This document shows, one piece after another, positions 32,201-42,389 of a stretch of DNA of 64,000 nt. The notes below the pieces were generated by a model. It did no database searches, was not told the origin of the DNA, and saw only the letters and a list, made by a program, of their open reading frames with translations. Position numbers and translations under genes: made by a program. Location: the NCBI GenBank assembly GCA_007922195.1, contig ML681967.1, forward strand, positions 9,448,120-9,512,119, given 5' to 3'. This DNA comes from Podocnemis expansa. Taxonomy: Eukaryota > Chordata > Testudines > Podocnemididae. How positions within the stretch are numbered: position 1 is the stretch's first letter; each line of letters starts with the position of its first letter.

Positions 32201-32916
32201 GCATACCATCTCTGCCTTTTTGCAGGCTGCCTGCACCCCTCACACTGCTTCAGAAACCACAATGTCCTCTTTGTGGCCTTACACACTGGCCTTGTCACTG
32301 TCTGGGAAGTTTAGATCCTAGTCCAACCACTTCCACAGCAGTAACTCCAGTGACGTGTCCTGCCATTTTCCCAGTGGTGAGCGAGGGGGACCTGGACCCA
32401 CCAACTACTCTGGGTCCAAGCCCAAGGACACTATAGACTGCAACCTTCTGCTGCACCCCTCTGCATCTACTGTCACTTCATTTCCTTGGGTGACTTCCCT
32501 ATGGCCACGACACCCCTCTCAGTCTCAGAAGCCTGCCCTGAGTTCCTTCTCTGCTCCCAGGTTTCGTGCCTGCAATGCTCTGTCCAAGGTGCTACAGGTC
32601 TGCAGCCTACTCCAGACACAGTCCTCCCTCCACAAGCTCCAGGAAGTGACTGACCCTGCTCTGGAGCCACAGATCTTATATGGGCCTGCTGGGTCCTGAC
32701 TGGCTGATCTTCACAACCCCTCTCCTATTGTCTGCTTTTCACACATCCTCCTTAGGGGTCTAGCCAATGTGGGTACAATGCCCCATCATGGTACTCACTG
32801 GCAGTCTAGGAGCCTTAATCCTTTCCAGAAAGCCACCTGCCCCATCGCATAATCCTGTTCAACCACAAATCTCTCTGTTCAGTAGCATTCACCTATGTAG
32901 CAGGGAAGACTCATGA
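29266..32916. other. Unclassified
   Basis: No gene is supported. Around 30655-30900 the sequence has TTTCAAAATG / ACATTTCAATTTG words like the AT-rich repeat family at 38810, 45470 and 59100. The remaining 3 kb shows nothing I can name. Confidence 0.4.
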
Positions 32917-32990
32917 GCTGCTACGCAGGAGACCAGACGAGATGATCATAATGGTACCTTCTGGCCTTCTGACTCTCTGGACAATTTTGT
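32917..32990 (+). mobile_element. CR1 3' end fragment
   Basis: GACGAGATGATCATAATGGT followed by ACCTTCTGGCCTT is the terminal stretch of a CR1 subfamily, the plus-strand counterpart of the block at 171-230. Confidence 0.65.
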
Positions 32991-35900
32991 GAAGAGAAAC
33001 TAGCAGAGCAAGGGAAGGTGGCAGACAATCTGTCTTATTTACTTCTAACCAGTGAAGGACAGTCCCAAAGATGAGGTATGCCCCAACCCAGAGAGAGCTA
33101 ATATGCATGCCTTACAGAGTGCCCTCATCTGAAAGGGTCGGGTAGAGTACAGGCTGGATCTGGCTGAGAGAAGCACAGGGTTTAACAAGAGCCCGAAGTG
33201 TGCATCTTTTCTTCACAGCAGAAACAGTGAGTCCCTGAGGGGCAAATTCATACAACATTTGGGATGAGGGCATTGCTGCAGCAGCATGTCATCATCTTAG
33301 GAGAAGACTTAATGTTAAGTCTGCCTGGCTTTTGCAGAGTAATCTCCATCTGACCCCATGAGACTAACATCTGAGCTCCACACTGCATTGTTTCTTCAGT
33401 GATAGTCCAGCAAGCAGATCTCCTAAACCTTCATTCAGAAGAGCCCCACAACCACCCCAAAACTGTCTAAGCTCCAGGGAAAGCTCATTTTGGTGTCATT
33501 TGAGAAACTCCAGCAAATCTGGGTCTTTACCAAAACCCCAGCACAACTGGCTCCTGCAAGGCTCCACAGGACTAGCAGACCTGCTACCAAAATGTGGGCA
33601 TCTGAATCCCAAGGCTGTGAAACCTGCTACCCATCCCCAGGGATTTCTAAGTCTCAGGGAAATGCCAAGGTCATAGCCAAGAAGGTCTTGGCTCACAACA
33701 GACCACACTAGATACAGAGCATGAATTTCATCCACACCTCTTTATTCCATTATTCTGCTGTGCCCAAATAAACTGAGCTGAATACCAGGGGTTAATATTC
33801 TGACCACAGAACATGCCAACCCACTTTATTAGATGTTTACTGCTGGCTCTCTCTACAGAGCAGGCTTGACAGGGAGGACAGTAAATCGGTGTATCATCTG
33901 CATAACAAGGGGAATGATAGAAGGCTGAGATTATAAACCAATAAAATCATAGAACACCACGCAGACAAGAACTAAGCATTATACAGAAAGAGAGAACACT
34001 GGCTCCGTGAAGCACAGTCCAGCCGTCTCTGCACCCAGACAAGACCCAGGCTCACTTCTGTGATGGGGGAAGGCATAAAAAACTCCACAGCACTAACTGG
34101 CAGCCTGGCCTTATGGGATAGCCTGTGTGTGTCAAAAGGACAGCTGCTGTATTGTGGAGCATTGCTCACTGTCAGTGGTTTCGAGTGGCCAGCTGACATC
34201 CTGATATCCTGGAAATAGGGAAGGACTTAAGCTGTCATAATATTGCTGCTGAGAGTGCTCTCAAGGCAACAGAAGAAGAAATTTCATTTCCAAGTTGGAG
34301 AGCTAATGACAATACTAGAAAAGTTCCAGTTTGATTCAGACAACAGACTACACTTCACTGCAGAGATAAAGCCCACTTCTTCATGGCTAGAGAGCCCCAT
34401 ATGGAAATAATGAATCTAGACATGGGTTTGAATCAGAGTTCCCACCTTGAGCCGCTCTAACGGACCAGATCTGCACATCCCAAAAAATACCTAAGAATAT
34501 TTGCAGGTGGGTCACATCCTCCCACATTAATGAGTTTCAGTCTCAGCCAGACAAAAACAGAACAGTCTTTGACCACAGGAACAAATCAGACACCACACAG
34601 GTCGGGCAGCTGCCTTTCATCTACCACGTGCTACACAGGGCTCCTTCCTTCAGCCCAGGCTCCAGATGGAGAAAGCAACTAAAGGCAGCTCTTACAAGGG
34701 GTACAGACTCTGGGTATCAGTAGAAGTGGCTTCGAAAATGGTCACGTTCATCTTTTCCCCTGCTTTAGGAGGCTTCTGAGTTTGGAGGAGACCAGAAAAC
34801 AGCTACTGTTCCTTGTCAAGAATGCTTTTCCTCCTAGAAGCCTCTGCTTCCTTTTCCTGGCCTTTCCCCACTTAGGAGGCACAGCTGATTGCTCTGCTTC
34901 CCAGCAGCCTAACGAGCCAACTTCTCTCTCCAAGTCTGGCAGCTGACACAATGTTTAGAGGCTAGGTTCCTCCTTCTCTTCAACAAGGGGTTTAAGCCCT
35001 TTCTAATTTATAGAGGGGCAATATTCATGCTGCCCTTCAGGCTGCGATTTCTAATGCATAACCAGCCATCCTCTACCAGAATTCCTCTGTCACCAGCAGC
35101 AGCACAGGAAAAGCCAAGGATATCACCCCCCCCCCCCCGTCAGTATTGTTTGAAATGAGCAAAAGACAGAGTTGTTTTGCAAGCAAGAAGGAATGAAGGG
35201 TGGGCTGCAGATTAAATGGTTTTTTTTAAGAGAAACAATGCACACATGTGATAAGCTCTAACACAAAACTACATGCCCCACAATGGCAAAAAAAACCCAA
35301 AACAAACCAAAGCAAAAAGACCAATATCAACCACAACCCAGTAACCACCCTCTCTGCTTTGATAATAGTGTTAATTTGAATATCTCAGGTGGCACATTTC
35401 TTGGGAACAAAAAGGATCTGAGTTTAGGGTCAAACTCAAATAAGACATTAACTGTACTTCAGGAAAACAGTGCAGCCTAAGTTATAGTGTGCTGATGGGG
35501 TTATAAGAGCAGCAAGTGGCTGTAAGATGGTATTGGCTACCCCAGCCCTCCTGGTTTGCTTATTATACCTCCCAGCTGTCTGCTTTCATTGCTGCAGCCC
35601 TTCCACCATGTATTTCACACTGGCAGCCTCTCACTGCCACCCACACACCAAGGTGTAGCTGCCATTTCCATTTCTGCCATCCCTGCGTCAGGCCCCTTGG
35701 CATGCACAGCTCAATCTGGCATGTGCAGCGGCGTTCACTGGTATGTAGGCAGGCGGGTGGGTGGGCAAGAAGATTTCAGTGGCTCCGACACATCACTTAG
35801 CGAAGTGATCAGAGCCATGTGCTGCACCTTGCTCTGCTTTACCAGGGCTTCCTACATCTTTAGCATTTCAATGGTTGTTCAAGTAGCTCCAAACTTCCCT

Positions 35901-37244
35901 CTCCCCCTTTCCCTATTGTTTGATTTCTTTCCAGCAGTCTTCACATGGACACCTGTTTTGCTTTTTTATTGTAGCTTTTACAACAGCAAGAACAAGCTAT
36001 TTAAAACTTTCTGAAGCCACAGAACTTTTTCTGTGCAGTCCAGCTATGCCCTCTACTTCTCCCTGCCATTCCACATACCTCTCCATTCAGCTCTCAGTCA
36101 GAGCTCCTCAGCTCTGACCAACACTCTCTGCTGCTCTACTTCTTGGGCCTCCATTCAACCTTCCAATGAACTTCATTGCTGGCCATCCACACTTCACCGA
36201 TCCAGACCCAAGCAGACCAACACTCTGCCAACATCCTTCTGTCCTAACATCCAGGATCCATTCAGCTCAGCTTAGTTAAGACTGTGATTTATTTGCTACA
36301 TTAGATTTTGGGATAGTGGCTAAGAAGCACAGTATTGCAAGTGTTGAGATCTTATTTGCAATACATCTCCAATGGATTTTACTTAATTTGCTGGTCATTG
36401 GCCTTCTACTGTTCCTGCCACATATCCCCTACCTTCCTGGGACACAAAGACTATGACCATTCTCAGAACACTGTATTTATCACTAAAATGTCTCTATATT
36501 CCAAAGGGCACCGACCAAGTTGCTATCCCCAAATGACCGTGCTTGGAAAGCACAGCTCTGGCAAATCCTTCCCATGTCTGAAGAGTTAACTAGCAGGTAT
36601 GCTGAGGGGATAAAGGTGCTGTGTCAGTTCAGGAATATGTCTTTGTTCTCCTCATGCTACAGTTAGAAAAATCCAGTGAATTAAAGACAAAGGGGGGGTG
36701 GGAAACAAGAGTTGCCAGAAGATGGAGGAACAAAGAGAGAGAAGGAAGAACACAGAGTCTCTTCTACGATTTTTTTTTAAACTAAGAAAAGAAAATCTTG
36801 AGAATCATGTACTCCCAGCATACAGGCCCCTATGTTGCCTGAAATGGAACTGCCCCTTGCAGAGAGAGGCAGACTTTACAGACTGATCTCTGGGCATGAA
36901 ACAGTTGCTCCTTAAGTTTCTATGACTACTGGAGCAGATCCCTGCTGGCACATCAGGACTCTGGTGGGGGTGTTGGCTTTTCTTGTTTGGAACATTTTGC
37001 ACATGCAGGAACCAAAAGGGTTGTTGGCTGCCAGGAGAGGGGAAAGGACACTTTATGTTTTCCTGTCATTATTTGGCTGCACTGTAGAGACCTACCAAAG
37101 GAAATTACATTGTACCCTTTCACAGAAGTCAGAGGGAGTTTTGTGACGTCTTCTAAGAATGTGAACCACTCAGGATTTGTGATCATTAGCTGCACTCAGT
37201 GAATAGGCCAGTGAAAGGGACTGCATTGATACCAGGCCCTAGAG
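32991..37244. other. Unclassified; simple C run at 35126-35138
   Basis: No gene or transposon is recognised in about 4.2 kb. A poly-C run of 13 lies at 35126-35138 and an A-rich tract at 35283-35330. The open frame of 152 codons at 35556-36014 has no domain and no splice support. Confidence 0.4.
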
Positions 37245-37335
37245 ACCAAATCCAGCCCTAGTGTGAAGATGGGGTAACTCCAATGGAGTCAGTGGTGCTA
37301 CCCATTCTAATACCTTAGCTGAATTTGGCTTTTGA
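37245..37335. repeat. Palindromic interspersed repeat
   Basis: AAATCCAGCCCTAGTGTGAA is mirrored by CCTTAGCTGAATTTGGC around a centre with CCAATGGAGTCAGTGG. It is related to the decayed copy at 13888. Confidence 0.5.
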
Positions 37336-37369
37336 AGAACTTTTTGAGTTTCCTTCACTGCCCTCTTCA

Positions 37370-37643
37370 GGCTATGACTGCACAATGAGCTATAGGTCTG
37401 AGTTCCCCTGCCTGTGCGCAGCTACTTGTGTTGGTTCTTAGGAGTCCTATACAGCAGTAGCCATGGGAGTACTGGCTGAGGCAGCGGACGCACAGTGAGC
37501 TGGGCTGAGTACAAACACACATGAAAAACAAGTGAGGATGAACTTTGCAACTACTGCAACGACATTGTTATTTATGTGAGCCAGCAGAGCTATGTGTATA
37601 TGAGAGGAAAATCGCACACCAAGCGTGTAGTGTAGACAAGACC
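37370..37643. mobile_element. Small Harbinger-like (MITE) element, decayed
   Basis: The left end GGCTATGACTGCACA and the right end TGTAGTGTAGACAAGACC (reverse complement GGTCTTGTCTACACTACA) are degraded forms of the GGCTATGTCTACACT terminus seen in the clear element at 50054. No coding sequence. Confidence 0.45.
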
Positions 37644-38415
37644 TCCCTCTAAAGTCAACCAGACTCAAAGCTCCAGGGCACGCAGGAGATTGGTAATGGT
37701 CCTTGACTTACAATGGCCACCACCAGAGTTAGCTGTAGACAGCCCTTTTGTGGGCAGCTGGCATGGTGAGGACAAAGACTGAATGGGTGCTCTATCATGA
37801 GGAGCAGGTGGCACGCATAAGGATGGCCTGCTATGTAAGAGGGCAGCAGAAAGACAACTGAGCTGAGAGACCTCCTCAGCTTTCAGTCAGGGACAACACA
37901 CCCACAGGAAGCACGTGAGAGTCTTGTTAGAGAGGGGCTATGACTTTCTCAGAGCTGCTGAAGGTGCTTGGATGCCACGTTCCTAAACATTTAGGGCTGG
38001 ACTGTAGCTGACCTTTATACACATTTAGGAGGAGAATATGGGAGAAAGTCATAGGAGCAGTCCTGCCACACAACAAATGCAAAGCTGCTTTCTCAAAGCA
38101 CCCCACAGGCACAAACACCTCTGGAAGGGGAGGAGAGGAGGCAAGCTCCTGGCATGCTCTATGTCCCTCCTTCCTAAGGAGTGGTGCAGCAAGCATGTTT
38201 CTTAAGCTGACTTTTACAAGGTATTTTGCCTTCCTACAGTTCAAAGCCTTCCAGTGTTCTCCATAATGCATCAAGGCTCAGATGGTCGGGCTTCAAGAGA
38301 AGTCTCTGCAGGGGCACCTGTCACGTCCAGTGAAATCTAACTGCCTCTTTTCCCTGGGTTCCCAGGTACCCCAGAGGCATCTGCTCCAGGGCTTCCACTC
38401 ACTCTAGGGACTGCA

Positions 38416-38697
38416 GCTGCATGTCTACACTACAAGCAATACAGCAGCACAGTATGGCACTACAACAATGCCACTGTACTAGTCTAGTGTAGACACTTCC
38501 TACATGGATGGAAGGAAGGGGTCTTTCCATCAATGCAGCTGATCCACCTCCCTGGGAGATAACAGAATTCTTCTGTTGACTGGGCCATGTCTATACTGGG
38601 AGTTAGGGTCAAACTAATTATGGCATTCAGGATGCAAAATTTTCCACAACCCTGAGTAATATAGCTAAGTCAATCTCATCTTTAAGTGTAGACTCAT
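38416..38697. mobile_element. Small DNA transposon (MITE) with GTCTACACTAC ends
   Basis: It begins GCATGTCTACACTACA and ends TTAAGTGTAGAC. Internal blocks TAGTCTAGTGTAGACAC and GATCCACCTCCCTGGGAGA match a small transposon family common in turtles and crocodilians (from memory). About 280 bp, non-coding. Confidence 0.65.
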
Positions 38698-38809
38698 CAT
38701 TAGCAGCACATGCAATATGGATTTGAGTCTCTCCTTTCTAAGTCATTTGGCCCATGTGCCTCATGTTACAGGCCTGCCTGGCAGGTAAACACTTCACATA
38801 AAACTCTCA

Positions 38810-39130
38810 TAGACCTAAGTGAAATTTTTCTGCTGAACCATTTCTTCCCAGCCAAAAAGGAAGATCTGGAAACACCAAAACTTTTTACAAGTCTGTTTCA
38901 GTTTCACTGAATTGTTTTGGTAGGAAACAACCCCTACAAAATTCCAGAAAGATCTAAATGTTTCTGTCAGACATTTTTTAAATGAAACATTATGACTTTT
39001 TTATTTGAAATGACTTTTCATTTCGACACTTTCTCTAGTATTATTCAAAAAATAAAAACTAAAACCAAAAACCAACTGGCAATGCTTACAAGTTTGCCTA
39101 ATATTTTAACCAAAAATGATTTTTTTTTCA
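38810..39130. repeat. AT-rich interspersed repeat (TTTTGAAA-type)
   Basis: It is rich in TTTCA / TGAAA words such as TTTGAAATGACTTTTCATTT. It shares style with 45470-45780 and 59100-59470, probably an old repeat family of unclear class. Confidence 0.4.
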
Positions 39131-39655
39131 GACTTGAAATGATATTCTTTCCTGATTTTGGAGAATTGCCAGCAAGCTGCAAAATCCATTATTTCTCCAG
39201 CTCTCCTCACCGCAGAGACAATGAATCCTGACCTTACTATGCTCCAGCCAGAGAAGGGTTCCTGTCAGAAGTTTTGGATGCAGATCCAAAGTTCAGGCAC
39301 TGGAGATCTAGAGGGACAATTCATCTCCATCACCCTACTGCAAGTGAATTTCCTGTTGATTCCCCCAGACCTTCTTCACTTGCTTGTGTTGAGGGGCTGT
39401 AACACCGGAGAACACAATACAAAGAGAATAAGCAGAAAAACATCAACCCTGCTCAGCTTGCACAGGGAGAGAGAGATTTTTTTCTCTCTCTCTCTCTCCC
39501 CACATGCACGTGCTCACTTATTCCTATTCTGGATGTGATTATTCATTTCTTGCCCAATCCTCTCAGGGCCTCTCCACACTCTGACTCTAATGTCCAAGCC
39601 AGCAGCAGAGGAATACATGACAAGGGCTGTGAATGAGGGAGCCCATAGTTTTAAG
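39131..39655. other. Unclassified; CT microsatellite at 39483-39499
   Basis: No gene. A (TC)n run at 39483-39499 is preceded by GAGAGAGAG, giving a small purine/pyrimidine mirror. The bases AAG at 39653-39655 duplicate 42387-42389. Confidence 0.5.
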
Positions 39656-39909
39656 GGGTATGTCTGCACTAGAGGCTTAAGTCAACTTAGCTTTGCTTAA
39701 GTTGATTTAAGCAACCCCATGGCTACATTTGGAGTCTTTTAAGTCAAGTTAAGCACTTGCTTAAGTCGACTTAATAACTCCTACTTACAGAGTCGACTTA
39801 ATGGTTAAGTTGAATTTATTAAGTCAACTTAACTGAATGTGGCCACTTAAATCAACTTTACTGGCCTCGAGGCCACCTCCCACCCACGCTTGGCTACCAG
39901 GAAGAGCCT

Positions 39910-39955
39910 GCCCTGACCAATCAGGGCCAGGCAAAGCTTCGGCCAATGGCAGGGC
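39910..39955 (+). promoter_or_regulatory. CCAAT-box pair upstream of the Harbinger Myb gene
   Basis: GACCAATCAGGG and GGCCAATGGCAG lie about 25 bp apart, roughly 100 bp before the Myb/SANT domain remnant. They resemble a CCAAT-type promoter. No TATA box is evident. Confidence 0.45.
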
Positions 39956-40039
39956 AGGAGGAAGTCCTGCCTACCCTGCTGCACAGAGCTGGCCAGATCT
40001 GCCATCTGCAGACGTTCAGATGCAGAGCCAGACCCAAGG

Positions 40040-41370
40040 CCAGCACAGGAAGTGGGCCCCAGTGTGGTCCCACCAAGAGATATTAGGTCTCCTGGACATT
40101 TGGGGGGATGAGGCTGTACACTCCTAGCTCCAGGGGAGCCAGAAGAAGCAGGAGGTGTACAGCACCAACTCTCAGGCCCTCGAGACAAAGGCCACAGCCG
40201 GGATACCCAGCAGGTCCAGGTCAAGATCAAGGACCTGCAGCAGGGGTACCAAAGGGTCCAGCAGGCCATGCAGTGCATGGGAGCAGCCACCACCAGCTGT
40301 CCCTATTACACTGAGCTGCAGACCCTCCTGGGCTGGGAAGACAACAGCCTACCAGCCCACACCCTCAACTCCACTGAGCCTCCCGCCCATGATGATGACT
40401 AGGAGAAGGGCTCAGTGGATGAGAATGTGGTGCTGGGCCGGGGGGGCGCCACCATGCAAGGCACTGATGCTGTCATGCCCGAGCTCACCCCTGCCCCAAT
40501 GCCGGACATGGGGATGCAGGAGAAGGAGGCTCCCCGTGCCCAGGACAACCAGGCGAAGGGACATCACGCCAGGTATCTGCCACTGAGTGCTCCCTCCCTG
40601 TGGCCATGGTGGTGCAGATAGGTGAGACAGGGTCTGGGGAAAGACAGGGTCCTGGGGGCGGGGGCACAGAGACTCTCTCACAGGGCCATAGGTGCAGGGG
40701 GCCATGTGATGAGGGGGACCCAGAGCCAGGCGGGGTGGGGGCATGTGTGGAGATGGGATGAGGGGACTATTGCCGGGAGTGCCAAGGCCTGACAGCATGT
40801 ACCCAACAACATCATTGGCACGTGGCCTCAGGAAAGACCCTCTAAGCAGGCTGCCTGTGGCTCACCATGCTGGGCACTACACCCACCCTGTGCAGCAGAG
40901 CATGGTGATGTATAGTAAGGGGTCCCTGTCCCAAAGGACAGGGAGTGGGAGGAAGGGGATGGGCACGGGACAGCAGCTGCTGTCAGTCTGCAGACCGCAC
41001 TAGCTTATGGGAGGGACTCTTGTTCTTTGCTTCTCTCCTGCAGACCCTGTGCCCATGACAAGGGACACTCCCAGGATGTGCCCAGCCCTGTGGAGGGGGA
41101 GGAGGGTTGTCAGTCCCAGAGGTCTTGGAGGACCTCCTCTAGCTGGTGGAGTGGGCTGAGGTGGATCTCAGAGCCTGGTGGGAGCGGGAGGAGGAAGATG
41201 CCCATCGGCGTGTGGAGCAAAGCCTGCTCCGAGAGAAGGTGCAGCGGACAGAGTGCCAGACCCATGCCCTGAAGCACCCGGCATGGGGCCAGGGCTCTTG
41301 GCAGGCTGAGGGTCCACCTGCCTGGGACCTCAGCAACAGCCCTCCTCACTGGTGGACTCGAGGTGGCTGG
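40040..41370 (+). pseudogene. Harbinger Myb/SANT-like DNA-binding protein gene, broken
   Basis: Harbinger elements need a second, Myb/SANT-like protein that binds the ends and brings in the transposase. Here the first helix region is readable (WSHQEILGLLDIWGDEAVHS near 40056-40125), followed by a stop. After a frame change the rest of the trihelix domain can be followed (VKIKDLQQGYQRVQQAM, then TSCPYYTELQTLLGW, about 40220-40340). A plausible intron runs from 40622 (AG/GTGAGA donor) to 41043 (CTCTCCTGCAG acceptor). The last exon codes for a charged tail (VDLRAWWEREEEDAHRR, from about 41158). An AATAAA follows at 41554. It has multiple frameshifts and deletions and is not functional. Confidence 0.7.
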
Positions 41371-41439
41371 CTATAGGCCTGGAACCTGCCTGCCCAAGGC
41401 CGTTAGCACCTGCCCCCAGCCCAGACCCTCCTCTCTCCC

Positions 41440-41535
41440 CTCAACGCCTCACTCCGTCCAAACCCCCTCTTCCCCCAACCTCTCACTCCGTCCAAACCAC
41501 CTCACTCCCTGCAAACCCTTATTCCCCTCAGCTCC
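41440..41535 (+). repeat. Short imperfect C-rich tandem repeat
   Basis: Units built on CTCACTCCGTCCAAACC occur twice and a third diverged copy follows, in the 3' UTR of the Myb remnant. Confidence 0.6.
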
Positions 41536-41553
41536 CCCCCAGTTTCCCCTGTA

Positions 41554-41559
41554 AATAAA
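41554..41559 (+). terminator. Polyadenylation signal (Myb gene)
   Basis: AATAAA lies downstream of the Myb tail exon. It faces a minus-strand signal 38 bp away, as in converging genes. Confidence 0.55.
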
Positions 41560-41596
41560 ACCCATATACACTGGCATTCAGTGTGCAGTGCATCAT

Positions 41597-41602
41597 TTTA
41601 TT
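41597..41602 (-). terminator. Polyadenylation signal (transposase gene)
   Basis: TTTATT on plus is AATAAA on minus. It overlaps the stop of the transposase remnant (CAATAAA), so the coding region appears joined straight to the 3' end by an internal deletion. Confidence 0.5.
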
Positions 41603-42151
41603 GTGTTGGGGATAGGAGAGATGGGAGGGAGGCGGTTGGGGGGCAGGTGAAGGTGGTGATGGTGCCTAGCAGGACCCTGTTGATGGCCCTGCAGACCTGC
41701 CTCAGGATGGCCCCCATGGTGGACTTGCTGATTCTGAACTGGCAGGCAAGGGAGCAGCAGGAGTCTGGGGTTGCCATCTTCCAGAGGGCAATGGCTACTC
41801 GCTTGTCCACAAGCAAGGTGGTAGGAGTTGGGCGTCGGTGCACTGCAGAACCAGGGTAAGGTCGGTTACCAGTTTGAGGAAGGCGCTCTTCCTCATCTGC
41901 AGGTTCCGCAGCCACTCTTCATCATACCAGGTGGTGAGAATGATCCAGTGCCACTAGTAACTGCTGATTTCCTGGTACGGTGAGGAGGTCAGCCTGCTCT
42001 GACCTGCCCCTGTGCTAGCAGTTGCCCTGTGCTGTCTGGTCCAGAGCCAGAGGAGTCTGACTAATACATGGCTGGTGTGGATCACTGTCTTGGCACATTG
42101 CTGGGGCACGTCAGGGTCCATGACCTCTTCAGGTTCCATGTTGCCAGGCAC
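41598..42151 (-). pseudogene. HARBI1-like Harbinger transposase, N-terminal remnant
   Basis: HARBI1-type transposases are DDE enzymes with an N-terminal helix-turn-helix. Minus-strand translation gives the typical N-terminal order: YDEEWLRNLQMRKSAFLKLV (one frame, about 41925-41866), then after a frame change VDKRVAIALWKMATPDS and FRISKSTMGAILRQVCRAI (in 41598-41915). The helix-turn-helix part (SKSTMGAILRQV) is well kept. The frame ends at 41598 inside a polyadenylation signal. The whole DDE catalytic domain expected after the CRAI block is absent, so this is an internally deleted, inactive copy. Confidence 0.75.
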
Positions 42152-42389
42152 AGTAGGGAGGATGCTGTTGTCACTTCATGTTTTATAGGAGTGGTCAGAG
42201 GAGGAGGGGCACTTCTCTGGTGCACTGTGGGCCAGCTACCCACAATGCACCACTCCTAGGGCAACCTAGCTGCTGCCAATGTGGATGTGGGCAGTCCACT
42301 TGCATTTTAAGTGTGGACTCTCTAAGTCGACTTAACAAGGTCTACTTTAAGTTGACTTAACTGAACTCTCTAGTGTAGGCATAGCCAAG

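Larger units (their letters stand above)
39656..42386. mobile_element. PIF/Harbinger DNA transposon, degenerate two-gene copy
   Basis: This 2.73-kb unit has terminal inverted repeats GGGTATGTCTGCACTAGAGG and, at the right end reverse-complemented, GGCTATGCCTACACTAGAGA, matching at 16 of 20 positions. A 3-bp duplication AAG (39653-39655; 42387-42389) fits the Harbinger superfamily. Both ends carry subterminal arrays of TTAAGTYGACTTAA-type palindromes (39680-39840 and 42320-42360), likely transposase-binding sites. It holds two converging remnant genes, as in active Harbingers: a Myb/SANT-like gene (plus) and a HARBI1-like transposase (minus). The catalytic part of the transposase is missing, so the copy is not autonomous. 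Confidence 0.88.

Noticed and set aside
35556..36014. 152-codon plus-strand frame as a host exon
   Set aside because: No homology recognised, no flanking splice sites that extend it, and no conserved motif.
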